Part shown: positions 10,419 through 20,580 of the stretch, one piece after another
Layout of the letters: each line of letters starts with the position of its first letter
Position numbering within the stretch: position 1 is the stretch's first letter
Origin: an uncultured Aquimarina sp.
Lineage (GTDB): Bacteria; Bacteroidota; Bacteroidia; Flavobacteriales; Flavobacteriaceae
Assembly: GCA_947498935.1 (NCBI GenBank)
Contig: CANMMM010000007.1
Span: 124,001-188,000 of the forward strand
Direction: 5' to 3'
DNA length: 64,000 nucleotides
Program-made: the position numbers and the translations under genes
Notes under the pieces: model-generated
Told to the model about the DNA's origin: nothing
Databases searched by the model: none
The model's input: the letters and a program-made list of their open reading frames with translations, nothing else

Positions 10419-11435
10419 TTACGGTTTAAACTTAGCACAAATAGGATAGTGATCTGAATATCTGTGTTCATAATTGGTAAAACCTACCACTTCTGTAGTC
10501 GTGGGTACTAGGATAAAATCGATCCGTGCAGGAAATAATCTAAATTCGAAGGTTTTTCCAAAACCACTTCCTGCTTCTTTAAAAGCGTCTTGTAGCCCCT
10601 GAGACTTAATCTTATCATACACATATGAATAGGCAGAATTATTAAAATCTCCCATCACTATATTCTTATAAGGAGAAGTCTGCATATGAGCAATGAGCTG
10701 TTCTGCCTGTAATTGTTGTTTTTTAAAAGAGACTTGTATGCGTTTTAAGAGCTTCTGAGAATCGGTTTTGGCCAATTTATCTGTCATACTCCCGATTTTA
10801 TGAGATTGCAAGTGTACATTATAAATTCGTAAAGTATCGGTAGCTGTTACGATGTCTGCAAAAATTACATTATTGGCTGTATCCTCAAAATTTAAAGACC
10901 CTTTCTGTAGAAAAGGGTAATTCGAAAAAATCACTAAAGCCAACTCCCTACTATTATGGTTAAAATACTCGTACTTATGCTTAAACTGACTAAAGTCTAT
11001 CGATGGATTGTTATAAAATTCCTGTGCACAAAAAACATCAGGCTGCTGTTCTTTTACAAAAGCCGAAATATCCTGTGGTATTCGATCAGAATCTATCCAA
11101 TCAAAACGATTAAAACTATGCACATTATAACTGAGCATCGATAACACATCTGTATGCGTCTCTACTGATTTACCCCGAATCTTGTACAAAGAGGTAACAT
11201 GCGAAATCCCTAGTAATAATACAATCAAGGATAACAACATTTTCCGTTTGAATTGTAGTACCCAATACACCAGAAAAAATACATTGACTAGGATCAATAC
11301 AGGTACTGCTAGACTAAGCACCGACAATAATGGAAACATTCTGGGCGATACATACGGCAACAAATACGATAACAACAAAGCAAACGCAACCAGCGAATTC
11401 AATAAGAATGCTATTTTGTGCAATATCTTTATCAT
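10419..11435 (-). CDS. endonuclease/exonuclease/phosphatase family protein
   Basis: N-terminal TM segments, then SYNVHSFNR, NIVMGDFNNSAYS, YSDHYPICAKF catalytic motifs. Confidence 0.85.
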   Translation of the reverse strand: MIKILHKIAFLLNSLVAFALLLSYLLPYVSPRMFPLLSVLSLAVPVLILVNVFFLVYWVLQFKRKMLLSLIVLLLGISHVTSLYKIRGKSVETHTDVLSMLSYNVHSFNRFDWIDSDRIPQDISAFVKEQQPDVFCAQEFYNNPSIDFSQFKHKYEYFNHNSRELALVIFSNYPFLQKGSLNFEDTANNVIFADIVTATDTLRIYNVHLQSHKIGSMTDKLAKTDSQKLLKRIQVSFKKQQLQAEQLIAHMQTSPYKNIVMGDFNNSAYSYVYDKIKSQGLQDAFKEAGSGFGKTFEFRLFPARIDFILVPTTTEVVGFTNYEHRYSDHYPICAKFKP

Positions 11436-11438
11436 CCC

Positions 11439-12356
11439 TTACTCTCTCCCTGCTTTGAATAAAAAATCTTTTTCTTGTTGTGTCAAACTCTCATACCCAC
11501 TCTTACTAATTTTATCGAGGATCGCATCGATCTGTGCCTGATTGGGATTCGCATTTTTAGGAGTAGTGTTGCTATGCTGCTTGGTTGTAGCGCTTGTCTT
11601 TTTTTTCTTAGTAGACTTATATACTGTTTTTAGAGGTGCTTTGTTACGCGGAGCAAACCAACTTGCGATGGTATCCATGATTTTTTCGAATCCCGCTCCT
11701 ATATCATTCCCTTTTTTAAACTGTGTCGTATACAAATACCCAAACAATGCCCCACCTAAATGTGCAATATGACCTCCTGCATTGCCAAAAGGGATTTGAA
11801 TCATATCTAAGACTACAAAAAATACAGCAATCCACCAGAATTTTACACTGCCTACAAGCATCAGACGTACTGCCATATTGGGTATGTAGGTAGCAATTGC
11901 TACTAAAATAGCCATTACAGAAGCAGACGCCCCTACTAAGACGGCATCACCTATTCCCGAAAAAGCAGGAAATAAATTATAGGATAGCATATAGAACAAT
12001 GCGCCAAAAATAGCTCCTAAAAAATATACCGTGAGCACTTTCTTACCTGTAAAATAATTGATAAAATAGCTACCAGAAAAATACAGGATAATCATATTAG
12101 AAAGAATATGAAAAATACCACTGTGCAAAAACGCATAGGTCACAATCGACCAAGGTTTCATTAGATACGCTCCTATTTCTTTGGGAAAAGTAAAGAAATC
12201 CATCACGGAGTTGGCTGGTAACTTTAGTAAAAAAGTGATTGTACCTATCAGATAGAAGGAAACAAATACCAGTACATTGAACGCTATTAATTTTTCTACA
12301 ATAGAAAAATTCTTGAATTTTAGCTTTACATCATCTATCAGTGCCATTAACTCCAA
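11439..12356 (-). CDS. rhomboid family intramembrane serine protease
   Basis: HSGIFHILSNMIILYFSG, GASASVMAI, HIAHLGGALFGYLY. Confidence 0.88.
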   Translation of the reverse strand: MELMALIDDVKLKFKNFSIVEKLIAFNVLVFVSFYLIGTITFLLKLPANSVMDFFTFPKEIGAYLMKPWSIVTYAFLHSGIFHILSNMIILYFSGSYFINYFTGKKVLTVYFLGAIFGALFYMLSYNLFPAFSGIGDAVLVGASASVMAILVAIATYIPNMAVRLMLVGSVKFWWIAVFFVVLDMIQIPFGNAGGHIAHLGGALFGYLYTTQFKKGNDIGAGFEKIMDTIASWFAPRNKAPLKTVYKSTKKKKTSATTKQHSNTTPKNANPNQAQIDAILDKISKSGYESLTQQEKDFLFKAGRE

Positions 12357-13099
12357 CGATTTTGATTAAACGAATTCTTTTTCCAATACCACATCGTGAT
12401 AAAACCAATTACTGCACCCCCGATGTGCGCCCAGTGGGCTACATTACTAGTTCCTATAATAGATTGCCCTGTGATTCCACCGAATAAGTCGATAATAAAA
12501 TAGAAACCTACCATATATTTGGCTTTTATAGGAATCGGCACAAACATCAGGTACAAGGGTAAATTAGGATATAAGACAGCAAAGGCTACAATTACTCCTG
12601 AAATCGCTCCCGAAGCCCCTACCATAAGACTACGATATGCACCAAATGTATTCGCTATAGACTCTTCTGATACGAATTCCAATACAGCTGTATTGTAACG
12701 CCCTTCTTTAAGGAAACCAATGATTTCATTATCCGTAAAACCTGCTGCTATAAACCCTTCATACCCTGGCTGAAAATTATAATAGTAATATAATAATTGT
12801 AACCCCATCGCACCTAGACCTGCGGAGAAATATAAAAACAAAAACTTCTTCTGTCCTATAGAGTTTTCTAAATGGCTTCCAAACATATACAACATAAACA
12901 TATTGAAAAAAATATGTGTAATCGAAGATTGGCTATGCATAAACATATGCGTCACCAACTGCCATATTTGGAAATTCTCATTTTTTGGAAACCATAGCGC
13001 AAACAATTTATAGGCTGCATCACCCAGCGTCTGTGACCCTATAAAAAAGAGCACATTGATGATTAATAATGTTTTTACAGTATCTGTAATTCTCCCCAT
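12347..13099 (-). CDS. rhomboid family intramembrane serine protease
   Basis: THIFFNMFMLYMFG, GASGAISGV, NVAHWAHIGGAVIGF. Confidence 0.88.
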   Translation of the reverse strand: MGRITDTVKTLLIINVLFFIGSQTLGDAAYKLFALWFPKNENFQIWQLVTHMFMHSQSSITHIFFNMFMLYMFGSHLENSIGQKKFLFLYFSAGLGAMGLQLLYYYYNFQPGYEGFIAAGFTDNEIIGFLKEGRYNTAVLEFVSEESIANTFGAYRSLMVGASGAISGVIVAFAVLYPNLPLYLMFVPIPIKAKYMVGFYFIIDLFGGITGQSIIGTSNVAHWAHIGGAVIGFITMWYWKKNSFNQNRWS

Positions 13100-13107
13100 G
13101 ACTGTAT

Positions 13108-15009
13108 TTAAAATTTCTTATCTATTTCGTCTATCGTAAAGGTAATAAACGTAGGTTTATTATCAGGTGTAACCGTCGGTTCTGTACATGCAAAAAGGCT
13201 ATTTACAATATGTTGTTGCTGTTCTGTAGCCAATTCTATACCTGTACGTACCGCTACACTACTAGCAATCGACCGTGCTAATAAGTCGGTCTGCGAAAAA
13301 CCATGATCAGGTACTTCGTGTTCTATATCACTAATGAGTTTCTCTAATAATAGCGATACCTCACTCTCTGTAACCACAGTAGGAATTCCTGAAATTGACA
13401 CCTCCTCACCTGCTACACTATCGAATATAAATCCAGTATTTTCTAATTGTTCTTTTACCGAACTCAGTAAGGCTACTTCTTGCGTAGAAAAAGTGAGTTT
13501 CAGCGGAAACAACAGCTGCTGACTTACAGCACTTGCCATCGTTATATTACGCAGTACTTCTTCATACAATACACGCTGATGTGCACGATGCTGATGGACA
13601 ATAACCATACCGCTCTTAATGGTCGTTACGATGTATTTTCGTTTTAACTGATACGTAGTATGATGCGCTAAAGCGGCCTGCTCGGATGCGTCGAACAAAG
13701 CACCCGTGACCTCTTCGCTTTCAAACTGTACCGTAGAAAAGGTTTTTTCTTCTGGTACTGCCTTCGTATCTGCCCCTTCTAATCCTACATAGAGATTTTC
13801 CCAATCTGCTGTAGGTGCTTTTTTAAAGGATGTATGCTTCGCAGATGGTGCAGAAGAAAACGAACTAGTAGAGGTTGAAGGAGTAGCAGCCTTGCTTTCT
13901 TCCTTAAAAGGATTAAAACTACGATCCACCTCTATCGTAGGTGTTTTCACTGCTTTTCCTTTATACTCATAGGGCGTATCCATAGAAGAATCTCTATTAA
14001 AATCTAATAACGGCGCTACATTAAATTGCCCTAGACTATGCTTAATCGTAGCCCGTAGCATTGCATAGAGCGAATGCTCATCATCGAATTTAATCTCCGT
14101 CTTGGTAGGATGGATATTAATATCAATGGTCTTGGGGTCTACCTCTAAATAAATAAAATAGCTCGGATGTGTTTTTTCTTTTAGCAATCCATCAAAAGCT
14201 GCATTGACTGCGTGGTTTAAATACGCACTTTTAATAAATCGCTGATTTACAAAAAAGAACTGCTCGCCACGTGTCCGTTTTGCATATTCAGGTTTTCCTA
14301 CAAAGCCTGTAATCGTTACCAGATCTGTTTCTTCCTGTATGGGCACTAGTTTTTCGTTCGTTTTACCTCCAAAAATATGGGTGATTCGTTGTCTACAATT
14401 AGAAATCGGTAGTCCGAACACCTCGCTACCATTATGATACATATCGAATTTTATATCGGTATGTACCATCGACACACGCTGAAATTCATCAATGATATGC
14501 CGTAGTTCTACCGCATTAGATTTTAAGAAATTGCGTCGTGCAGGAATATTATAAAATAAGTTTTTTACGCTGATAGCAGTTCCTGTAGGCGTTACACATG
14601 CTTCTTGCGAAACCATTTCACTTCCTTCCATTTTCAACTCTGTTCCTACCTCATCACTTTCTTGCTTTGTTTTCAACTCTACATGTGCGATAGCAGCGAT
14701 CGAAGCCAAGGCTTCTCCTCTAAATCCTTTGGTCTTTAATTGAAATAAATCTTCTGCCGCCTTGATCTTAGAAGTAGCATGTCGCTCGAAACTAAGTCGT
14801 GCATCCGTAACACTCATCCCCGTACCATTATCAATCACCTGTACCAGCGTTTTTCCTGCTTCTTTGATAATAAGTTTAATGTGTGTGGCTTGGGCATCAA
14901 TGGCATTCTCTAGTAATTCCTTGACTACCGAAGCGGGTCGTTGCACCACTTCACCCGCAGCAATTTGGTTTGCTACATGGTCTGGTAATAATTGAATGAT
15001 ATCTGACAT
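13108..15009 (-). CDS. mutL: DNA mismatch repair protein MutL
   Basis: MSDIIQLLPDHVANQIAAGEVVQRPASVVKELLENAIDA...GFRGEALASI; C-terminal dimerisation domain. Confidence 0.95.
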   Translation of the reverse strand: MSDIIQLLPDHVANQIAAGEVVQRPASVVKELLENAIDAQATHIKLIIKEAGKTLVQVIDNGTGMSVTDARLSFERHATSKIKAAEDLFQLKTKGFRGEALASIAAIAHVELKTKQESDEVGTELKMEGSEMVSQEACVTPTGTAISVKNLFYNIPARRNFLKSNAVELRHIIDEFQRVSMVHTDIKFDMYHNGSEVFGLPISNCRQRITHIFGGKTNEKLVPIQEETDLVTITGFVGKPEYAKRTRGEQFFFVNQRFIKSAYLNHAVNAAFDGLLKEKTHPSYFIYLEVDPKTIDINIHPTKTEIKFDDEHSLYAMLRATIKHSLGQFNVAPLLDFNRDSSMDTPYEYKGKAVKTPTIEVDRSFNPFKEESKAATPSTSTSSFSSAPSAKHTSFKKAPTADWENLYVGLEGADTKAVPEEKTFSTVQFESEEVTGALFDASEQAALAHHTTYQLKRKYIVTTIKSGMVIVHQHRAHQRVLYEEVLRNITMASAVSQQLLFPLKLTFSTQEVALLSSVKEQLENTGFIFDSVAGEEVSISGIPTVVTESEVSLLLEKLISDIEHEVPDHGFSQTDLLARSIASSVAVRTGIELATEQQQHIVNSLFACTEPTVTPDNKPTFITFTIDEIDKKF

Positions 15010-15303
15010 TTAGTCTGTGGCAGTAAATATTGATAAATCGAAATCTATAAAATAAAGAAAAAGAAATACTAGCAGTAGTGCTATCATCACTACTCTTTTA
15101 TTGATTTCTCTGTTTCCACGATGTCGACTTGATTTTCTAGCTTCGCTCCAATGCGCTCCAAAATCAATAGCATTGGTAGTATCTCGATATTTAGTAATTC
15201 TATTTTCAAAATCATAGATATTACCATCACTCTTTCCTTTGTAATACCTAGGAGTGTAGTTATACCGTCTGTTTACTTTTCTTTTAGGGATACTTAATTT
15301 CAC
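15010..15303 (-). CDS. hypothetical small membrane protein
   Basis: basic N-terminus and single C-terminal TM; between ribH and mutL. Confidence 0.6.
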   Translation of the reverse strand: MKLSIPKRKVNRRYNYTPRYYKGKSDGNIYDFENRITKYRDTTNAIDFGAHWSEARKSSRHRGNREINKRVVMIALLLVFLFLYFIDFDLSIFTATD

Positions 15304-15331
15304 GAGTTGCTCCTTTCTTTTCTTAATTATC

Positions 15332-15493
15332 GAAGTGATTTAAACTTTTTTGATTTCAGCGAAAAACCAAGATTTTGTGATCAAATACAGTGATTTTTTA
15401 GTTGCATAGCAGCGCTACGAAACTCAAAAATTGCAAAAATTTGAGTACAAAAGATCGTTTTTATAGCAAATTGAAAAAAGTTTAAATCACTTC
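15332..15493. repeat. family B palindromic repeat copy (complete)
   Basis: gaagtgatttaaacttttttgatttcagcg...gaaaaaagtttaaatcacttc. Confidence 0.92.
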
Positions 15494-15639
15494 ATCAAAT
15501 ATACTCAAAAATGCACTCTAATAGAAAGCTTTTTACATTAGAATAACATCCGATACTCATACTACAAGGATAGTGCCGTTTTCATAAATCATAGCTCTCA
15601 CAGTACGTTTGCATCTCCCCAAAAACAGATAATGATATT

Positions 15640-15769
15640 GAAGTGGTGTACATTTTTTCGATTTTCAGTGAAAATCGAAAAAATTGTGATCAAATGCCTT
15701 AATTTTTTATGGAACTCACTGCATAGCAGTACTCGAAAACTCAAAAATTAAAAAAAGTGCAAATCACTT
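15640..15769. repeat. family B repeat copy, diverged/internally deleted
   Basis: gaagtggtgtacattttttcgattttcag...aaaaaaagtgcaaatcactt. Confidence 0.8.
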
Positions 15770-15772
15770 TTA

Positions 15773-16273
15773 TTAGTAAAACGTTGCGTCTTTGCGTAAT
15801 TGCGCCATTTTAATTGCAGCGATGGCAGCCTCTGTACCTTTATTTCCATGTTTTCCACCAGAACGATCTATAGATTGTTGCATATTCGTATCCGTTAGCA
15901 CACAAAAGATAACAGGAATATCACTCTGTACATTCAAATCTTTGATTCCCTGTGTGACTCCCTCACATACAAAATCAAAATGCTTGGTCTCACCTTCTAT
16001 CACACTTCCTATAGCGATCACCGCATCAAGCATATCATAGGATTGTTGCATTTTTTTACAACCATAGATCAGCTCAAAGCTCCCTGGTACATTCCAGCGC
16101 ACTATATTCTCTTTTAGCGCTCCACAATCAATTAATGCATCAAATGCTCCCTGAAACAAGCCTTCGGTAATGGTGTCATTCCATTCTGAAACAACAATCC
16201 CAAACCGAAAGTTTTTCGAGTTTGGGATTGTTGTTTTATCGTACTGTGATAAATTTTTATTTTCTGTAGCCAT
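15773..16273 (-). CDS. ribH: 6,7-dimethyl-8-ribityllumazine synthase
   Basis: VSEWNDTITEGLFQGAFDAL, VPGSFELIYGCKK, AIGSVIEGETKHFDFVCEGV, GNKGTEAA. Confidence 0.93.
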   Translation of the reverse strand: MATENKNLSQYDKTTIPNSKNFRFGIVVSEWNDTITEGLFQGAFDALIDCGALKENIVRWNVPGSFELIYGCKKMQQSYDMLDAVIAIGSVIEGETKHFDFVCEGVTQGIKDLNVQSDIPVIFCVLTDTNMQQSIDRSGGKHGNKGTEAAIAAIKMAQLRKDATFY

Positions 16274-16318
16274 TTATAAACGAGTTAGTATGTTCACATC
16301 TGCTAGTGTAGCCGATGG

Positions 16319-17101
16319 CTACAACATTGCTTTTGCTTTTCCTAAATGTACATCTACCTGATTTGCCTCTATACTTTTGGCAAACTCTTCTTTGATACGT
16401 TCTAAATACGTAATCGCTACTTGTGGTTTACCCACTGAAATGGCTGTTATTGCAGATTTCAATAAAAATCTAGGTGTTGTAAATTCGTTATTCTTAGCCT
16501 TGAATGCTTTTTCGTAGTATCCTAGTGCTGTTTCTGCTTGCTTTAGTTGTGCAAATGCATCACCAATACCACCCAATGCTAAAGGACCTAACATCTGATC
16601 ATCACTAGAAAATTTATCTAAGTGATCGATTGCTTCTTGGTACTTCTTCATATTTAGATATGAGAATCCGGCATAATAGTTCGCTAGATTAGCCGCTTTA
16701 GTTCCTCCGTAATTGTCAATAATTTCTAAGAAACCATATTTTCCTTCTCCACCATTTAATGCTAATGAATATAATGAATCACGAAGTGTCGTATTTCCAT
16801 TCACTGCATCATCAAAGTACTGCTGTGCTTTATACATCTCATTAGACGCCTCTAATTCCTTTGGCTCTTGTATAAACTTCTGATATCCTAACCATGCCAA
16901 AACCACTAGAGCGATACCTCCAACTACTCCGAAAATATATTTCTGATTCGCAGCGACCCATTCTTCAGTTTTAGAAGCTCCTTCATCTAACGTATTAAAT
17001 ACCTCAGCAGTCGTAGACGCTTCATCATGTATCGGTTGCTCATCTAATACTTCCTCTACCTGTTTCTTGGGTTTGTATCCTCTTTTCTTATAAGTTGCCA
17101 T
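16319..17101 (-). CDS. tetratricopeptide-repeat membrane protein (YfgM-like)
   Basis: single N-terminal TM followed by TPR repeats (YYAGFSYLNMKKYQEAIDHL, ALGYYEKAFKAK). Confidence 0.75.
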   Translation of the reverse strand: MATYKKRGYKPKKQVEEVLDEQPIHDEASTTAEVFNTLDEGASKTEEWVAANQKYIFGVVGGIALVVLAWLGYQKFIQEPKELEASNEMYKAQQYFDDAVNGNTTLRDSLYSLALNGGEGKYGFLEIIDNYGGTKAANLANYYAGFSYLNMKKYQEAIDHLDKFSSDDQMLGPLALGGIGDAFAQLKQAETALGYYEKAFKAKNNEFTTPRFLLKSAITAISVGKPQVAITYLERIKEEFAKSIEANQVDVHLGKAKAML

Positions 17102-17221
17102 AAGTTTTGTTTAATGATGCGCAAAAATAAAATTTTTATTCATAATTAAAAGCGAAAATATTTGATATTTTTCAATAATTTGCACCCCTTTATGAGACTT
17201 TTTTATAGAATTTATCTCTAA

Positions 17222-17369
17222 TTTTTGTTTTTGACCGAAAATGTGAAGAAATTTAACTGAACAAAGCACTTTATAAAATTCATAGCAGCGCTATGGATAA
17301 AAAAAGTAACGAAATACAGGTGAATTTCAGTCATTTTTTAAGTAAAGGAAAAAGTCAGAATGAGTTCAT
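17222..17369. repeat. family C repeat copy, reverse orientation, immediately upstream of recF
   Basis: tttttgtttttgaccgaaaatg...aaattcatagcagcgctatggataaaaaaagtaacgaaatacaggtgaatttcagtcattttttaag...gagttca. Confidence 0.88.
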
Positions 17370-17400
17370 AGCTCTACGAAACACTGATCCGCAGTATTTT

Positions 17401-18483
17401 ATGATTTTAAAATCAATCTCTTTAATAAATTACAAGAATTTTGATGCTATCAATTTTGACTTTGATGATAAGGTTAATTGCTTTGTAGGCAACAATGGAG
17501 TAGGCAAAACCAACATACTCGATGCCATCTATCATCTATCCTTTGGCAAAAGCTATTTCAATCCCATCACCAGTCAGAATATCAAGCATGGCGCCAGTTT
17601 TTTTGTCGTAGATGGAGTGTACCAAAAAGAAGGACGCGAAGAAAAAGTAATTGTCAGTGCCAAGCGACAACAAAAAAAAGTCATCAAACGCAATGGAAAA
17701 GTATACGACACCCTCAGCCAGCATATTGGCTTTTTGCCCTTAGTCATCATCTCCCCTGCCGATCGCGATCTTATTATCAATGGAAGTGCCGTACGCCGTA
17801 AATTTATCGATGGAGTCATTGCCCAGAGCGATGCTGCCTATCTCACGGACCTGCTACATTATAACAAAGTAGTGACGCAGCGCAATTCTTTGCTCAAATA
17901 TTTTGCAGCCAATAACACCTTTGATGCCACTACCCTAGACATCTACAACCAACAATTAGACACACTAGGCACCAAGATCCACCAAAAGCGAAAACTATTT
18001 CTAGACACCTTTGTTCCTATTTTTATAGCACGCTACCAAGCTATTAGCTCAGGCGAAGAAACCGTAGCATTACAATACGACAGTAAGCTACACACCCAAT
18101 CACTCATACAACTATTAGAGGAGCAATTACCCAAAGACCGCATACTCCAATACACCAGTGTAGGCACCCACAAAGACGATCTTATATTCGAAATCAACGG
18201 ATATCCTATCAAGAAATTCGGTAGTCAAGGACAACAAAAATCCTTTTTGATCGCGCTTAAACTCGCTCAGTTCGATTTTATCAAAAAACAAAACAACGTA
18301 TATCCCATCCTACTCCTAGACGATATTTTCGATAAACTCGATGAAAAGCGAGTCGAATACATTATCCAATTAGTAGATGACCACAACTTTGGACAATTAT
18401 TCATTAGCGACACCCATCCAGACCGCACCGAACAAGTGGTCAAAAAAATCTCGCAATCCTATAAAATGATACCTTTGCAGTAA
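17401..18483 (+). CDS. recF: DNA replication/repair protein RecF
   Basis: [52 protein letters not shown]; start moved from 17293 because the N-terminal extension is encoded by a family C repeat. Confidence 0.92.
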   Translation: MILKSISLINYKNFDAINFDFDDKVNCFVGNNGVGKTNILDAIYHLSFGKSYFNPITSQNIKHGASFFVVDGVYQKEGREEKVIVSAKRQQKKVIKRNGKVYDTLSQHIGFLPLVIISPADRDLIINGSAVRRKFIDGVIAQSDAAYLTDLLHYNKVVTQRNSLLKYFAANNTFDATTLDIYNQQLDTLGTKIHQKRKLFLDTFVPIFIARYQAISSGEETVALQYDSKLHTQSLIQLLEEQLPKDRILQYTSVGTHKDDLIFEINGYPIKKFGSQGQQKSFLIALKLAQFDFIKKQNNVYPILLLDDIFDKLDEKRVEYIIQLVDDHNFGQLFISDTHPDRTEQVVKKISQSYKMIPLQ

Positions 18484-18494
18484 ACCCTACCATC

Positions 18495-18932
18495 ATGCGT
18501 TTTTCTATTCTATACCTCATCACCTGTCTTCTCTTGGTCTCCTGTAACCAATCCGATCCCAAAAATAACATCCCGCTACTCAATGGATATTGGCAGATCA
18601 AAAAAGTACAGACCACACAAGGCACCCAAAAAGAATACAACTTTAGCCAAACCATCGATTACATTGCGATCACTAACACCAAAGGCATTCGCAAAAAAGT
18701 GCAACCTAGATTAGACGGCACCTTTATCAGTTCGGATCACGCAGCGCCATTCGAGATTAAAATCGAGCAAGACAGCCTACGACTATATTACACCACCTCC
18801 ATAGATACTTGGAAAGAAACCATCATTTCATTAAAAGAAGATGAAATGATCGTACGGAATCAAACTGGAAATCTGTATTTTTACACCCCGTACCAAAAGA
18901 TCTCGATTACCAATGGCGAAACGACTCAATGA
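18495..18932 (+). CDS. small lipoprotein, lipocalin-like
   Basis: lipobox LLLVSC; GYWQIKKV and beta-rich pattern. Confidence 0.6.
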   Translation: MRFSILYLITCLLLVSCNQSDPKNNIPLLNGYWQIKKVQTTQGTQKEYNFSQTIDYIAITNTKGIRKKVQPRLDGTFISSDHAAPFEIKIEQDSLRLYYTTSIDTWKETIISLKEDEMIVRNQTGNLYFYTPYQKISITNGETTQ

Positions 18933-19209
18933 ACACCAACACCTTAGCGATGTACTCAAAGAATTTGTATCCGAAAACCGCTTACAAAAAGGACTCGACA
19001 AAGTAGAAGTGCGTGACATATGGGAACAAGTCATGGGCCCCGCCATCTTCAAATACACAGATCAAATCAAACTAGAGCGCGACACCCTCTATGTACAACT
19101 ATCCTCCTCTGTTCTCAGAGAAGAACTCAGTTATGGAACCGACAAAATCGTTAGAAACCTAAACGAAGCCTTGCAGCGAGATTTGATCAAAAAACTAGTC
19201 CTTCGATAA
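18913..19209 (+). CDS. DUF721 (DciA-like) protein
   Basis: LSDVLKEFVSENRLQKGLDKVEVRDIWEQVMGPAI...LYVQLSSSVLREELSYGTDKIVRNLNE. Confidence 0.82.
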   Translation: MAKRLNEHQHLSDVLKEFVSENRLQKGLDKVEVRDIWEQVMGPAIFKYTDQIKLERDTLYVQLSSSVLREELSYGTDKIVRNLNEALQRDLIKKLVLR

Positions 19210-19243
19210 TCTGCATACAGCTGATGTTACGACTTATAATAAC

Positions 19244-19332
19244 GGCGTTACCACAAGGGTCGGGCTATCCGCTGTATCTTTTTTGGTTTTTTAAAGGAAA
19301 CCAAAAAAGGATGCCGCTCCTATCCCTAACGC
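19244..19332 (-). repeat. family A hairpin repeat (AT-rich core subtype)
   Basis: ggcgttaccacaagggtcgggctatccgctgtatcttttttggttt...aaaccaaaaaaggatgccgctcctatccctaacgc. Confidence 0.9.
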
Positions 19333-19584
19333 GCATAACATAGCTAAAAAAGTACATTTCTATTTCCCAAAATAAAAAGTATTCTACACATCATCAATAC
19401 CGCTACTACTCCTCAATTCACCCCTGCCAAAATCCTGTATATCAATAATTTTTAAAAAAATAACCAATTAGGGGGTAACATTTTCATGCTTTTTGACACT
19501 TTATAGAGAATAGACTAAAGAAATGAGCATTCTTTTATACCAACTCTTTAGCTACCAAACAACAACCTATTTAATTTTAAAAAA

Positions 19585-20054
19585 ATGAAAAAAGCTTATT
19601 AGTGTTACCTCTATTGCTATTTGTAATCGCCTGCTCTAAAGATGATGACGGTGGCACTACTATCACGGATACCGTGTCTATTGACGAAAAAACATATGAC
19701 ATTACAAAGGCCGTAATCGTAGATGTAGGAGTTACAGAAAATAATTTTTATGACTATGAATTTTACCTAGAAGGTAAGACTGAAACAGAAGAGTTTGAAG
19801 TATATCTAGACGTATACTCCAAAATTGTAGATGGAAAAGAAGAATTTACCCCAGGTACTTTTAAAGTAGGAGGCTCTGACAAACTTTTGTTAGGTGGATT
19901 AGAATTCACTGAACGTGTCAATGACTATACAGAAGGAACTGTAACTATAGAAGGTAAAGGCACTAACTTTTCTATCGCTGGAACAACTACATTAGAAGGT
20001 GGTGAAAAACTTGTATTTTCATACGATGGAAACTTTATACTAGAAGAAGACTAA
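19585..20054 (+). CDS. small lipoprotein; reading frame interrupted at an A6 tract next to the start codon (ORF track begins at 19602 GTG)
   Basis: ATG AAAAAA GCTTATTAG vs in-frame downstream LVLPLLLFVIACSKDDD lipobox; one extra A restores MKKSLLVLPLLLFVIAC. Confidence 0.65.
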
Positions 20055-20080
20055 ACCAATCCTTTGAACAAACATCCTAA

Positions 20081-20120
20081 CAAAAGCTTCCTAATACTAC
20101 GATCATTTAGGAAGCTTTTG
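20081..20120 (+). terminator. rho-independent terminator
   Basis: caaaagcttcctaa-N12-ttaggaagcttttg followed by tttt. Confidence 0.8.
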
Positions 20121-20194
20121 TTTTAATAAGAAACTTTGCATTACATATAACATCTACCTCCATATTATATAATTCTTACCACAAACATAACACT

Positions 20195-20533
20195 GTGAAA
20201 CTATACACGCATTGCACATCCTGTAAAAAAGAAATTAGCATACAATCCAATGCTACTACAAGGCCTAATTTACAAATGGAAAAAGGAGACGAATTCAACA
20301 TCCAATGTCGAAATTGTGCAAGGGTACAAAAGAGACATGTAAATGAGATTAGAGCCGAAGTAAATACAAACGTCATTCTTATAGGGATAGGCATCAGTGC
20401 TATCGCTACAATTGTATTATGGATGATGTATGGCGCAATTGGCACCATCAGCATCAGCATTCCTTTGATTTTATGGTACCAACAAATGGATAACGTAAAA
20501 AGCTTTAATTCTTATCGGATTCGACGTAGATAA
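20195..20533 (+). CDS. small membrane protein with N-terminal Cys4 zinc-ribbon-like motif
   Basis: CTSCKK...CRNCARVQ; GTG start; two hydrophobic segments. Confidence 0.55.
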   Translation: MKLYTHCTSCKKEISIQSNATTRPNLQMEKGDEFNIQCRNCARVQKRHVNEIRAEVNTNVILIGIGISAIATIVLWMMYGAIGTISISIPLILWYQQMDNVKSFNSYRIRRR

Positions 20534-20580
20534 AAATATAGAATAACGATCATTAGCCAACACTAACCCAATTCACCTAC

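Noticed and set aside
11439-13099. Two adjacent rhomboid proteases as an unusual duplication
   Set aside because: Tandem rhomboids next to mutL are, to my knowledge, an ordinary arrangement in flavobacteria.
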